The notes below the pieces were generated by a model. The model was given only the letters and a program-made list of their open reading frames with translations, searched no databases and was not told where the DNA came from. Below are positions 25,417-35,169 of a DNA stretch of 64,000 bases, in pieces (within the stretch, counting starts at the first letter, position 1; every line of letters starts with the position of its first letter). Position numbers and translations under genes: made by a program. The DNA comes from Yinghuangia sp035454725 (GTDB lineage Bacteria > Actinomycetota > Actinomycetes > Streptomycetales > Streptomycetaceae): assembly GCF_051388935.1 (NCBI RefSeq), contig NZ_JBPKBI010000020.1:49118-113117 (forward strand), read 5' to 3'.

Positions 25417-28400
25417 CTACGGCTTCCAAGGCTTCGGCAGCTTATTCTTGCGTTGATAATAGTCGATCAAGTCTTTGATGCCCGCATCAAAATACTGTGC
25501 ATTTTGATGCTTGCTCAAGCCGATATTGCGCAGGTCCCTGATATCACTCCTCAGCACCTCTTCGAATTTACGTTTCGCATCTTTGATCTTCGTTGCCGGG
25601 CCACGGCCACCATAGGTCCGGGTGAGTTTGTGGTCCTCTTCCTTCATGACGATCGCACCGCCTTCGCGCCTTTTCATGTGATGCAGTGCGTCCTGTGGCA
25701 TATGGTGCGCAGTGAGATTGTCCCCGGGGGGTCCTGGACTCAGTTCACCGAAAGCTCCGGCCTGGTTCTCCTTCACCTGTTTGACGAGGCCGGTCGGGTC
25801 GACCAGCCGGACCGGGTTGTTGTCGGCGTAGGTGTAGAGGGCGAGGTTGGCCGGGTCGAAGACGCCGTTGCCCGGGGTGCCGTCCAGGTAGGTCTTGATG
25901 GCCGGGTCGGGGCTCTGCCAGACCTGAAGTCTCGGGTCGTAGTAGCGGGCGCCGTAATAGTAGAGGCCGGTTTCCGGGTCGAGTTCCTTGCCGGTGTACC
26001 GGTACGGGACGGGTTGCGACGGGTATTCGCTGACCCAGGTTTCGCCGCCGGGGAAGTACTGGAGGTGCTCCGCGAGCCGGCCTTGGCTGTCGGTGACGAA
26101 TTCGGTGGATCCGATGTGGTCCCCGTGGGCGTAGTACTGCCGGTCCTCGGTGCGGTGTTCCGGTTCGACGGCTTTGGTGGCGAGCCGATCGTCGCCGATG
26201 TAGATGTTTTTGAAGGACTGATTGCCGTCGGTGGTGTAGTACCGGTTGGGATAGATGTGGAACCGGGAGGCGTCCTTGACGACGCGGTTGCCTTGGTCGT
26301 CGTAGCGGTGTCGGGCGGCGTTGGGGGTTCCGCCGGCGTTGTCGCATGACTGGGGGGTCTGCGGCAGGGTGTGGCTCTGGACGTTCTCGTGGGTGCAGGC
26401 GAGGCGGTTTTCCTCGTCCCAGATCAGTTGCCGCCTGGGCCCCGGCTGCTGGGTGCGGCTGGTCTGGTTGCCGTTTGCGTCGAAGTCGAGTCGCTGGTCG
26501 CCGATCGTGGTGGGGGCGTGGGGGCGGGTCGGGGCGTAGGAGTAGGGGTTGTCGTAGGTGAGTGGCTTGTCGACCCTGGTGCCGCCCTCGCTGATGAATT
26601 CGCGGATCTGGGTCTTGCGGGTGATGTTGTGCACGGTGTCGTAGCGAAGGTCGAGGTGGTACGTGTCGGCCTGAGGTGTCCGGGGTTGGTGGAAGCCTTC
26701 GGCGTGGGTGAGGCGATCGAGGTCGTCGTACTGGAAGGTCTGCGTGGTGGGGCCGCCGACCTGCCGGCCTACGTCGGGTCCGGGAGGAGGAAGCGTGGCG
26801 TTGCTGATGGACGTGATGTTTCCGGTGTTGTCGTACCGGTACTGGATGTTTTGGAAGAAGTGGCCTTGTGCGAGGCGGGCGTTGAGGTTGGTCAGGCGCC
26901 GGTTGGCGGGGTCGTGGGTGTAGGTGGTGCGGGTGCCGTTGCCGGTGTCGAGCAGGGCACGTTGCTCGAACTTGTCGTATTCCAGGCGGGTCAGGTAGGG
27001 GTACGTGAAGCTTCCTTTGATCCCCGTCACCTGGTCGACGCGGCCTCCGCTGTCGTAGCGGTAGGTGAGTGACTCCCCGTCCGGGTAGGTCAGTTCGAGC
27101 AGCCGGTTCCAGGTGTCGCGGCGGTAGCCGGTGGTGAAGCTACTGGCGCCGTTTCCAGAGGTGGTGACGGTGCGCGTTTCCTGGGTGACTTCGCCGAGTG
27201 GTCCGTAGGCGCGGGTGAGGGTGCCGGCGCCATCGGTCTGCGCGGTGACGCGCCCGGCGCCGTTGTGGGGTGCGCCGGGCGGTCCGTAGGTGTAGTGGAC
27301 GTCGTTGGCGTCGAAGACGGGGTAGTCGATGTCGGTCAGGCGGTTGAAGTCGTAGACGTACTCGACCGCCTTGCCGATGGCTGCGAGGTTGGCGGTGCTT
27401 GTCCGGATGGGGTTCCCGGCAAGGTCGTAGACGGTTCGAGTGGGTCCGGTGTCGGGATTGGTGACATGGGTACGGCGGCCGAGCAGGTCGTAGCCGGCGG
27501 TGGTCGTGTTGTGGTGGTCGTCGGTGACCGCGGTGAGCCGGCCGAGTGGGTCGTAGGTGTAGCTGGTCCAAATGGTCGGCTGACCACCGGTGGGGTTGAA
27601 GTCCTCGACGGCGATGGTGCGTTGGCGGATGTCCTGATAGGTGCGGGTCGGGTGCCCGTTGGCGTCGGTGTCGGTTGTCCGGAACCGGGTGTCTCCGGCA
27701 CGGTCGGGTCCGAAGGCGTAGGCGGTTTCGGTGTGCGTGGCGTCCGGCAGGTCGGTCCGGGTGATCCGGTCGAGGACGTCGTAGTGGGAGACGGTGGGGG
27801 CGACTGTGTCGACGGCCGTGTCGAAGGTGGTGTTCGTCGCGGACTTGGGTTCGCTGACCGGGTGGTACTGCCGAATCGGGCGGCCGAGGAAGTCGAAGAC
27901 GACGGAGCCTGAGACAGTCATCGCGTCGGCGGGGGCCGTGTCCGGTCCGGTGTGGAGGGCGGTGTCCTTCTTGGTCTGGACGATACGTCCGAGCCCGTCG
28001 GCGAAGGCAATGGTGTCGAGGGTGTCGTCGCGGACGGTGTTGTCGGCCTGCCGGTCGATGTGGCGGGTGACGGCGTAGGGGACCGGCGCGTCGGGGTGGT
28101 ACTCGAAGGCGATGGTCGGGCGGCCGGTGCCGGATTCATAGGGGCCGGTGACATCGGAGGGCCGACCGGCCGCGTCGTAGGCGGTGTGGGTGCTCTGGCC
28201 GTTGGTGTCGGTGACGGTGCCGGGCCGGCCGAACCTGAGGTCGGTGGTGGTCTGTGACCGCAGGGCGAAGCTGTCGGTGACCGTGGCGATGTGGGTGTGG
28301 ACGACCGGGTCGTAGGTGTAATCGAGCCGGTAGCGCCGGCCCTGGTGGTTGGGCGGGTCCGTAACGGTGCGGAGGTTGCCGTCGGGGAAGTAAGCGAGGT

Positions 28401-31400
28401 CGGTGACCGCGGCGGTTGCGTCGGCGAGGTCCGCGCGGACCTGGGTGGTGTCGCCGTTGGCGCAGTCCACCGTCGAGGATCGCCGGCGCATCAGGGTGCC
28501 GTTGCCGTAGGTGTCCGCCGCGGTCGGGACATCGGTGATGTGTGTGGCCCGGCAGGCGGGATCGTCGGCTGAGTAGCGCGTGCGGGTGTCGACGTCGTCG
28601 GCGGGGCCGATGTCGCCGGCGTCGAACACCCTGATGGGATTTCCGAGTTCGTCGTACTCCGTCGTGGTGTATGTGGACTTGACGGCTGTCGCGGCCCCCT
28701 CGTGGAAGTGACTGTCGGTGCGCACCAGGTGGGGGAAGATCGTCGCGGTGGTGTCGGCGGGGTCGGCGGGGATGCCGGGTGCGTCGATGTCGCGGAGGGC
28801 GTACGTGTAGTCGGTTTCCAGGTACGGACGGTCGTTGGCGTCGACGGTGCGCTCGCGGGTCATCAGGCCGCGCGTGTAGTGGCCGTCGGTGCGGTAGTCG
28901 CGGATGATGCTGCGGTAGACGGCGTCGTCGTGACCGTGGTCGCGGTGGCGCTCGGTGACCTGCCCGTATCCGTCGAATTCGCGCTCAAGGCGGTTGAAGA
29001 CACCGTTGCCGTACTCGTAGGTCGTGAGCCGGAGATCCTGGCCGTCACCGGGGTGGCCGTCGTCGACAGCCACCCTGGACAGGTCCCAACGAGAGTGCGG
29101 CTGCTGGTGGATGTTCCCGTTGCGGGTGTAGTCGAAGTCGATCCGCCCTCCCAGCGGCCGGGTGACGCCGCGGAGCAGGTTGGTGCGGCCGGTGGTGTTC
29201 AGGTGGGCGGTGAGCTGGTCGTCGCCGGTGGATTCGAGCTGGTCGGTGTAGCCGTCGCCGTCGATGTCCGCCAACATCTGCGCAGTGCGCCCGAGGCCGG
29301 TGGAGGCGTTGGCTCCGGGGTTGATGATGACGCAGAAAACGCCGGGGATGCAGATGGGGATGGTGGCGTAGGCGCCGCCGCCGAATTGGGCGTTCTGGTC
29401 GCGGTTGATGTGCGGCAGGCCGCCGGTGAACGGAATGGGGTCATCGAATCCGTTGCCGGTGTTGAAGGCGACTTTGAGCGGGGTGTCGTTGTCACCGGCG
29501 AAGACGCGGTCGGGCAGGGCGTCGGCGTTGACGTCCTGGAGGGTGGCTGTGGCCGAGGCGGTGCTCTGTGCGTACGAGGCGCCGCCGGCGAAGCCGTAGA
29601 AGTCGGTCTGGAAGCCGAGGTTGACACCCCAGTTGGTGATTTCGCCGGCGTTGAGTGCCGCCGGGTTGCGCCAGGGTTCTGCGGCGGCGAACCGGTAGCC
29701 GAGGTTGAGGGCGATGTTTCCGTCGCGGTAGACGCGATCGGGCAGCCCGTCGCCGTTGACATCGAGAAGGTCGGACTCGGCATCGGAGGTGTCGGCGCCG
29801 AGGTCTCCGCCGACGCCCAGGGGTGGCAGTTCGTTGCCGGACTGGGCGGTGTCGGCGGTTCTGCCGCCGGTCGGGGCGGCGTCGCCTCTGCCGGTGCCGA
29901 GAGTGCGGGCCGCGCTGCCGGCGCTGACGTTGCCGGCGATGTCCCAGTTGGCGCGGACCACGTCGTCAGGGAGCACGTTGCGGGTTTCGCCGAGGCCGCC
30001 GTCGGGGTTGGAGAACTGGATGCCGGCCGGGGATACGACGTCGGGGAATTGGTCGCCGTTCATGTCGATAAAGTCGATCAGCCCGATGGCGCGTCCGGCG
30101 GCGACGCTGCCGCCGAGGGTCGCGGCCGAGCCGACCGAGCCGCTCAGGGACAGCTGGTTGGTGTAGGCCAGTCTGGGCACCGCGGTGCTCCCGCCCCACT
30201 GGCTCGGGTCCGGTACGCCGGAGCTGTCCGTCCCCGGAACGTCCAGGTCGCGCTCATTGGCCGTGACCCCGCTCAGGCGGGAACTGCTCGCGCCGTCCGG
30301 CGCGGCCCACGAATCCCGGCCGCCGCTCCACCGGTTGCGCGCGGGGTCGGGAGCGAAGGGCACGGCTTTGGGCGGGTGGATGCGCGGGTCCGCGCTGAAG
30401 ACGTCCTTGTCCGCCTGGGGGTCGACGCTCTGGGGGAACTGGTCGCGGTAGGAGGCGTCGACGACCAGGTCGGCCTGAGCGATGGGTGCGGTCGCACGGT
30501 CGCGGTTGCCGTTGTAGCCGATGGCTCCCCACCCGCGGTACGGCTGGGGGAACGCGCCGTCCTTCACGGAGTTGTGGAAGACACTGAGCACAGGCACGGT
30601 GACGGCGTCCTGGCCGCTTCCGGTGGTGACAGTCGCCGACTGGCCGGTCAGCGTTTCGCGTAGTTGTGTACTGGTCGTGCTGAAGTCGAAGAAGAGGTCA
30701 TCTCCTGCTCGTGCCTCGACGGTGAAGGGCGCCGGCGAGTCAAGCACCCCCTCCTGCACGGTGAAGTAACGTTTGGCGAGCAGTTCTCCGCGACGCTTGA
30801 CGGTGAACGCGATCCGCGCGTTCGGCGCCTGTGGTGTGAACGACAGGCGCGGGGATACGGTGACCGGCCCGTCGGCGGTGACGTGATGGAACTCCTGCGG
30901 TGCCGTGAGCCCGTCCTGCGGGTACATGTCGGTCTCGTAGGGCGGGTTGAGGACGATCAGGGGGTCGCCGTTGCCGTCGGTGACTCGTTCGACGCCTTGC
31001 GCGCTGGTGTAGGTGGCTCGCGGTTTCCACGAGACCTGGGTGAGGTCGATGGGGGAATCGGTGGCGATCCGCCATTGGAGCACCTGTCCTTGTCGGACCT
31101 CGACGTCGAGGTCGACCGGGACCGTGCCCGTGGCCGTCCCGGCCAGGGTCCGCTCCAGCACCGGGGTCCCGTCACGTGTGATGACCACGGTGATGTCGTC
31201 GGTGGTGGTCGCGTGCTTGGTGACGTCGCCGCCGAGACGCATGACCCCGGTGTACGGGGCCTTCGTCTGCGAGGCGCGGCCGCCCAGCACGAAGTCGCGG
31301 GACGCCTGGTAGCGGTAGGCCGGAAGCCCGTTGACGTCGACGCTGTCGGCCAGGCCCGGATAGGTGATGACGGGGTCCCAGGAGGTCTGGTCCAGCGCGC

Positions 31401-33558
31401 CGTCGGAGACCGACTGGACCCGGAAGTACACGCAGTCGCCGCGGGCGACCGTGATCCGGTCGACTCCCGTGGGGATGTGCTCGCTGTTGTCCCTGGGCCC
31501 GATGCGGTCCGCCCACAGTTCGGTGTCTTTGTGCTGGACCGCGACCCGCACCCCGTCGGCGGTCTGCGAGCGGGCGCGGGCGTCTGCGGTGTCCTGGGCG
31601 AGTCTGACCGCACCAGCGATACTGATCGTGCCGGAGAAGGGGGCCACCCAGCGGCGCACGGTGTCCAGCAGCGGGTCGGAGTACTCCAGCCGCTCGCGCT
31701 GCGCGGCGAAACCCGGAAAGCCTCCGGCGTCCACACTGCCGGGACCGACCGGGACGGGTGTGCCCTGGCTGGAGGAGTCGTAGACCGGTGTGCCGTCGGA
31801 TCCGATGCGGCCGAACAGCACATCCAGGCCGTCGACCAGGTCGAGGATGCCGTCGCCGTTGACGTCGGTGAAGTACCGGCTGGTGAGAGAGAAGGTGTTG
31901 ACGTCGTCGAGTTGTGCGGCCACCGGGGCCGGATAGCCTTCGAGGCCGACAGTGAAGGACGCCGTCTGCTCCTCCATGAAGCCCGGCAGGTCCAACGTCT
32001 TGGCATCGTCGGCGAAGGCCGGCCGGCCGTTCGGACCGGAGAGGTTCTTGCGGTACTTGATGGTGCCGTCGTCGCGGAAGACCTTGTCCGACAGCCCGTC
32101 GCCGTCGACGTCGACCAGCGCCACAAGGCCGGTGTTGCTGACGTAGCCGAGGCCCAGCTTGCCGCCGACCGAGCCGGACTTCTCCGGGTTCTCCCCGATG
32201 CCGACGTAGTTGTGGCCGCCGACACTGGTGCTCGTGGTGGCGTTCAGGGCGGCGGCGCGGCCGACATGGTCGGGCGGCAGATCGAGCTCGCCGTGGCCGA
32301 GGCCGTCCGGCGGCGACGTCCACGGCACTGGCCTGAATGCCTTGTAGTCGCCTTGTGTGTCGCGGATGTCGTCGTAGTAGTCGAAGCCGTGCCGGTGGAA
32401 CAGGGCGCCGTCGGCGTCGTACTGATCAATGGCTTTCAGGAGCGTCTTGCCGAACGCGCCGATGCTGTACGTGAGTTCGTATCGGCGGATCAGGTTGCCG
32501 TCGAGTCTGACCTCGATGCGGCGGAGCCGGTCGGCGGTGACGCGTTTGAAACCGCCGCGCGCGTCGATGGTCTTGTCGGCGCGCAGCGGCTCGCCCAGTT
32601 CCCGGTCCCGGGTGAAGGTGACGGAGTAGCGGCCTTCCGTGTTGTCGGTGCCGGTATAGGTGATCTTCCGCAGGTACAGGTTGCTGCCCGGTTCGGTGCC
32701 GCCCTCGACGCCCGGGTCCTCGACGCGGGTGTAGTGGTAGCGCATGACATTCCCGTGGGCGTCGCGGACCCCGGTCAGCGCCCAGGCGAAGACGTTGCCG
32801 AACCCGTCGGTGAGGGTGGCATCGGGCTGCGGAGCCTGACCGCCGACCGGGGCACCGTAGAACCAGTGAGTCCCGGACTTGTCCGTGACCTCCCATGAGT
32901 AGGTCGCGGGGCCGTTTCCGTGGCGGATGATCCGGGCGAACGATCCCTCGGTGCGGGCGTGGAAGACTTTCTCCTCAGTCCGCGGGCGCGGCAGGCCCCG
33001 GTGCGCCAGAGGCGTCAACTGCTCGCCGTCGAGCAGATAGGTCTCGGTCTCCAGGCTCCCGTCATAGCGCGGGACACCCCACCTGGTCTCCACCGTGATC
33101 GCGGGTGCGGCCAGGTCCCAGCCGAGTCCGAGCCAGCCGTTGCCGCCGTCGGAGTTGTAACCGACACTCAGGTCCGGCTGCAGATCCTGCCGGCCCGGCG
33201 GCACGTCGATCGGATAGGCCAGCCGGTTCTCCCCCTGGTTGTTGGCCTGGGGCGGTGTGATGAGGTTGATCCCGGTTCCCGGATCGGCCGCCCTGATACC
33301 TGTCAGCCGGTCCCCCTGGAAGGAGACAGCCCCAGGGTGGTCGGGCACAACCAGGGCAGGCTGATCGGAAACAGCCACGGAGCCGTTGCCGGCGCGAACA
33401 CCCGTGGAATTCACCGAGGCGTCGAGAGAAATAGGAATCGCCAGGACGGCGGTTACCGACGCCGCGAAGAATTTGGTCGAAAAACGGTTCCGGAACGCTG
33501 AACCATGGCTGTTCACAAGGGATTTGCCCATCGCCAGCCCCATACTTTGAGCCGCCAT
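25417..33558 (-). CDS. Giant secreted SpvB/RHS-repeat polymorphic toxin (2713 aa)
   Basis: From ATG 33558. Residues ~22-45 look like a signal peptide (FFAASVTAVLAIPISLDA). A SpvB-type domain follows (~90-170; SVGYNSDGGNGWLGLGWDLA), then several FG-GAP/VCBS calcium-type loops (DVDGDGLSDKVF ~483, DVNGDGILDLVD ~563, DMNGDQFPDVV ~1163, DVNGDGLPDRVY ~1263, DIDGDGYTDQLE ~1430) and a long run of RHS/YD repeats (~1700-2520). The RHS core signature comes next (YYYGARYYDPRLQVWQSPDP, ending NNPVRLVDPTG, ~2528-2590). The last ~120 residues are a separate toxin-like domain (LTAHHMPQDALHHMKRREGG; DHKLTRTYGGRG) resembling HNH/His-Me-type nuclease tips of RHS proteins. This is a fused TcB/TcC-like cage with a variable C-terminus; the tip DNA is clearly poorer in GC. 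Internal ATGs at 33543 and 33531 are alternative starts. Confidence 0.88.
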   Translation of the reverse strand: MAAQSMGLAMGKSLVNSHGSAFRNRFSTKFFAASVTAVLAIPISLDASVNSTGVRAGNGSVAVSDQPALVVPDHPGAVSFQGDRLTGIRAADPGTGINLITPPQANNQGENRLAYPIDVPPGRQDLQPDLSVGYNSDGGNGWLGLGWDLAAPAITVETRWGVPRYDGSLETETYLLDGEQLTPLAHRGLPRPRTEEKVFHARTEGSFARIIRHGNGPATYSWEVTDKSGTHWFYGAPVGGQAPQPDATLTDGFGNVFAWALTGVRDAHGNVMRYHYTRVEDPGVEGGTEPGSNLYLRKITYTGTDNTEGRYSVTFTRDRELGEPLRADKTIDARGGFKRVTADRLRRIEVRLDGNLIRRYELTYSIGAFGKTLLKAIDQYDADGALFHRHGFDYYDDIRDTQGDYKAFRPVPWTSPPDGLGHGELDLPPDHVGRAAALNATTSTSVGGHNYVGIGENPEKSGSVGGKLGLGYVSNTGLVALVDVDGDGLSDKVFRDDGTIKYRKNLSGPNGRPAFADDAKTLDLPGFMEEQTASFTVGLEGYPAPVAAQLDDVNTFSLTSRYFTDVNGDGILDLVDGLDVLFGRIGSDGTPVYDSSSQGTPVPVGPGSVDAGGFPGFAAQRERLEYSDPLLDTVRRWVAPFSGTISIAGAVRLAQDTADARARSQTADGVRVAVQHKDTELWADRIGPRDNSEHIPTGVDRITVARGDCVYFRVQSVSDGALDQTSWDPVITYPGLADSVDVNGLPAYRYQASRDFVLGGRASQTKAPYTGVMRLGGDVTKHATTTDDITVVITRDGTPVLERTLAGTATGTVPVDLDVEVRQGQVLQWRIATDSPIDLTQVSWKPRATYTSAQGVERVTDGNGDPLIVLNPPYETDMYPQDGLTAPQEFHHVTADGPVTVSPRLSFTPQAPNARIAFTVKRRGELLAKRYFTVQEGVLDSPAPFTVEARAGDDLFFDFSTTSTQLRETLTGQSATVTTGSGQDAVTVPVLSVFHNSVKDGAFPQPYRGWGAIGYNGNRDRATAPIAQADLVVDASYRDQFPQSVDPQADKDVFSADPRIHPPKAVPFAPDPARNRWSGGRDSWAAPDGASSSRLSGVTANERDLDVPGTDSSGVPDPSQWGGSTAVPRLAYTNQLSLSGSVGSAATLGGSVAAGRAIGLIDFIDMNGDQFPDVVSPAGIQFSNPDGGLGETRNVLPDDVVRANWDIAGNVSAGSAARTLGTGRGDAAPTGGRTADTAQSGNELPPLGVGGDLGADTSDAESDLLDVNGDGLPDRVYRDGNIALNLGYRFAAAEPWRNPAALNAGEITNWGVNLGFQTDFYGFAGGASYAQSTASATATLQDVNADALPDRVFAGDNDTPLKVAFNTGNGFDDPIPFTGGLPHINRDQNAQFGGGAYATIPICIPGVFCVIINPGANASTGLGRTAQMLADIDGDGYTDQLESTGDDQLTAHLNTTGRTNLLRGVTRPLGGRIDFDYTRNGNIHQQPHSRWDLSRVAVDDGHPGDGQDLRLTTYEYGNGVFNRLEREFDGYGQVTERHRDHGHDDAVYRSIIRDYRTDGHYTRGLMTRERTVDANDRPYLETDYTYALRDIDAPGIPADPADTTATIFPHLVRTDSHFHEGAATAVKSTYTTTEYDELGNPIRVFDAGDIGPADDVDTRTRYSADDPACRATHITDVPTAADTYGNGTLMRRRSSTVDCANGDTTQVRADLADATAAVTDLAYFPDGNLRTVTDPPNHQGRRYRLDYTYDPVVHTHIATVTDSFALRSQTTTDLRFGRPGTVTDTNGQSTHTAYDAAGRPSDVTGPYESGTGRPTIAFEYHPDAPVPYAVTRHIDRQADNTVRDDTLDTIAFADGLGRIVQTKKDTALHTGPDTAPADAMTVSGSVVFDFLGRPIRQYHPVSEPKSATNTTFDTAVDTVAPTVSHYDVLDRITRTDLPDATHTETAYAFGPDRAGDTRFRTTDTDANGHPTRTYQDIRQRTIAVEDFNPTGGQPTIWTSYTYDPLGRLTAVTDDHHNTTTAGYDLLGRRTHVTNPDTGPTRTVYDLAGNPIRTSTANLAAIGKAVEYVYDFNRLTDIDYPVFDANDVHYTYGPPGAPHNGAGRVTAQTDGAGTLTRAYGPLGEVTQETRTVTTSGNGASSFTTGYRRDTWNRLLELTYPDGESLTYRYDSGGRVDQVTGIKGSFTYPYLTRLEYDKFEQRALLDTGNGTRTTYTHDPANRRLTNLNARLAQGHFFQNIQYRYDNTGNITSISNATLPPPGPDVGRQVGGPTTQTFQYDDLDRLTHAEGFHQPRTPQADTYHLDLRYDTVHNITRKTQIREFISEGGTRVDKPLTYDNPYSYAPTRPHAPTTIGDQRLDFDANGNQTSRTQQPGPRRQLIWDEENRLACTHENVQSHTLPQTPQSCDNAGGTPNAARHRYDDQGNRVVKDASRFHIYPNRYYTTDGNQSFKNIYIGDDRLATKAVEPEHRTEDRQYYAHGDHIGSTEFVTDSQGRLAEHLQYFPGGETWVSEYPSQPVPYRYTGKELDPETGLYYYGARYYDPRLQVWQSPDPAIKTYLDGTPGNGVFDPANLALYTYADNNPVRLVDPTGLVKQVKENQAGAFGELSPGPPGDNLTAHHMPQDALHHMKRREGGAIVMKEEDHKLTRTYGGRGPATKIKDAKRKFEEVLRSDIRDLRNIGLSKHQNAQYFDAGIKDLIDYYQRKNKLPKPWKP

Positions 33559-34514
33559 TATTTGCGGTGGGAATACCCCCGCCGTAAAGTCTGACTCCCG
33601 GCCTGCGCATGATCAGCCCATTGGAACGAATAAAAATGATAAACGTGACGCCAGGTCCCGGCTGCACGTCGTCGAGGTGCCGGCCGAGAGCCGTGGACGG
33701 CTCGACCGCCTCCTGCGGTGGTCGCCGCATCCGCGCCTCACGCGGCGCCACCGTTGGAGCCCCGGCGACCTCGGTCATCCGGGACGACACCGGCATTCGG
33801 ATACCCGACGGGGCACCCGCCGTCGACTCGTGCGGCCGGCGCCGATTTCACCTCCGCGCCGGCATGTGACGGCGCGCCCTCACATGCCGATGTCCGGCCC
33901 CGGATACCCCCGGGGCCGGACCTTGCCGCGCTGCCGCGCCAATGCGCGCGACGGTGCAGCAGGAGGGCTGCAGCGGTGAGCATAGCGAGCGTGCTTGTCC
34001 CACACCGAACCGTGCGTCGCCATCTGCCTATCGTCGATGCGCCTTCGCCCGCCGGCCGTCGCGTCCCGACAGAGGCACACCTCGCATCGATATTCTCGCG
34101 CTTACCCCCGGGAAGTCCCTTTGATTGCACGCAAGTTGGCGACTCAAGTCGGCACGGCGCGGGGTACGGTCATCGGCATCGAAGAGGATGCATGCTATAG
34201 CGCTTCGATATAACCGGGCGCCGAAGGTTGTATTGGTCGCGCGTGTGACCGTCGGCCTAGCATGCTTGGCAGGGAGGCAGTGCGGTGCTGTCCCCCGGGA
34301 CTGTCGTGCAGCCGCATTGGTCCACCGGAACGGCCGGCGAGGCTGTGGCCGACTCATCGTCCTGATGTGCGCAGGAGCAAGCTGAACCAGGACAACGGGT
34401 GTGCCCGAGTTCTTGGCGGTCCGCAGACGGACGTCCCTTCGACCACCGTGCGTGTCGACCGAGGAATGCCAGCGTGCACGTCGTCTCCGGCGTGCCTTTC
34501 GTGGGAGCACTCGT
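33559..34514. other. Long intergenic region upstream of the RHS gene
   Basis: No gene I can support. The first ~100 bases are AT-rich and probably carry the RHS promoter. A short frame at 33976-34200 (GTG after AGGAGG) and a coding-like end at 34120-34213 (KLATQVGTARGTVIGIEEDA) are unassigned. The inverted repeat at 33860-33889 is listed separately. Confidence 0.4.
33860..33889. repeat. Inverted repeat, 10-base arms
   Basis: CGGCATGTGA and TCACATGCCG are exact reverse complements separated by a 10-base loop. It lies in the intergenic region 300 bases upstream of the RHS start, so it could be a regulator site or a structured RNA element; no function is assigned. Confidence 0.5.
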
Positions 34515-34947
34515 ATGTCCTTCTCCGCGGCGGACCGACCCCGCCTGGCCACCCCCGCACAGCAGGTCGCGGAGCACACGCTGATACGCCTGCTCCGCGA
34601 CCCCGAACTGCGGCGCGTCAAAACGGCGATCCGCGACGGCCTCGCCGCAACTCCGCGCGGCACGACGCCGTCCGGCGCGGCAACCCTGGACCGTGCCGTG
34701 GACCTGTGGACGAACTCCCTCACGCTGGCGGAGATCTCCGTGCACCAGCCGGTCCCGGCGTTCACCTGGGGCACCGACAACACACCCCGGAACTGGCTCG
34801 GATACACCCTCCCGGGCGTCGGCACCTCCGGTCCACGTGGTCAAGCTCACCGAACTCGCCGACCTGGACCTCCCACGGGTCACACCGGAACAACGCGCGG
34901 CCCAGATGACCGCACGCATCGCGGGATACGAGGTCCGCACGTCCTGA
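34515..34947 (+). pseudogene. DUF1214-like protein gene, internally deleted and frameshifted
   Basis: The first ~100 codons (LLRDPELRRVKTAIRDGLAA; GAATLDRAVDLWTNSLTLAE; FTWGTDNTPRNWLGYTLPGV) match the N-terminus of a DUF1214-like family common in Streptomyces and stop at GTSG, just before the usual 'DNPD' part. The frame then changes near 34830, and VHVVKLTELADLDLPRVTPE, the family's C-terminal end, follows to the stop at 34947. A large central part is missing, so the gene is inactive. The family name is from memory of related proteins. Confidence 0.6.
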
Positions 34948-35113
34948 CGACATACACCGCGCCGGTGAACGCCCGGGACAGGCACAGGCGTCGGATTCGG
35001 ACGGCTGCGGCCTTCGAAGTAGGCCAAACCAAGGGCCTGTTCGTCTCCTGCCGGTCGTGATTCGGCGCGACTGCGGACACTTGGCCGGGCGGACCGGCGT
35101 GGCCGGGGTGTGC

Positions 35114-35163
35114 CGGAGGGCAGGTGGGATCCCCGGTCGAGGGACTCCCACTTGCCCTCCGGT
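35114..35163. terminator. Long bidirectional hairpin
   Basis: CCGGAGGGCAGGTGGGATCCC pairs with GGGACTCCCACTTGCCCTCCGG with one mismatch and one bulge. It lies just beyond the stop of the minus-strand deacetylase gene. Confidence 0.65.
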
Positions 35164-35169
35164 GTGGCG

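Noticed and set aside
28702..32898. Two very long plus-strand frames opposite the RHS gene
   Set aside because: Val/Gly-rich antisense text mirrors the YD-repeat coding strand; not genes.
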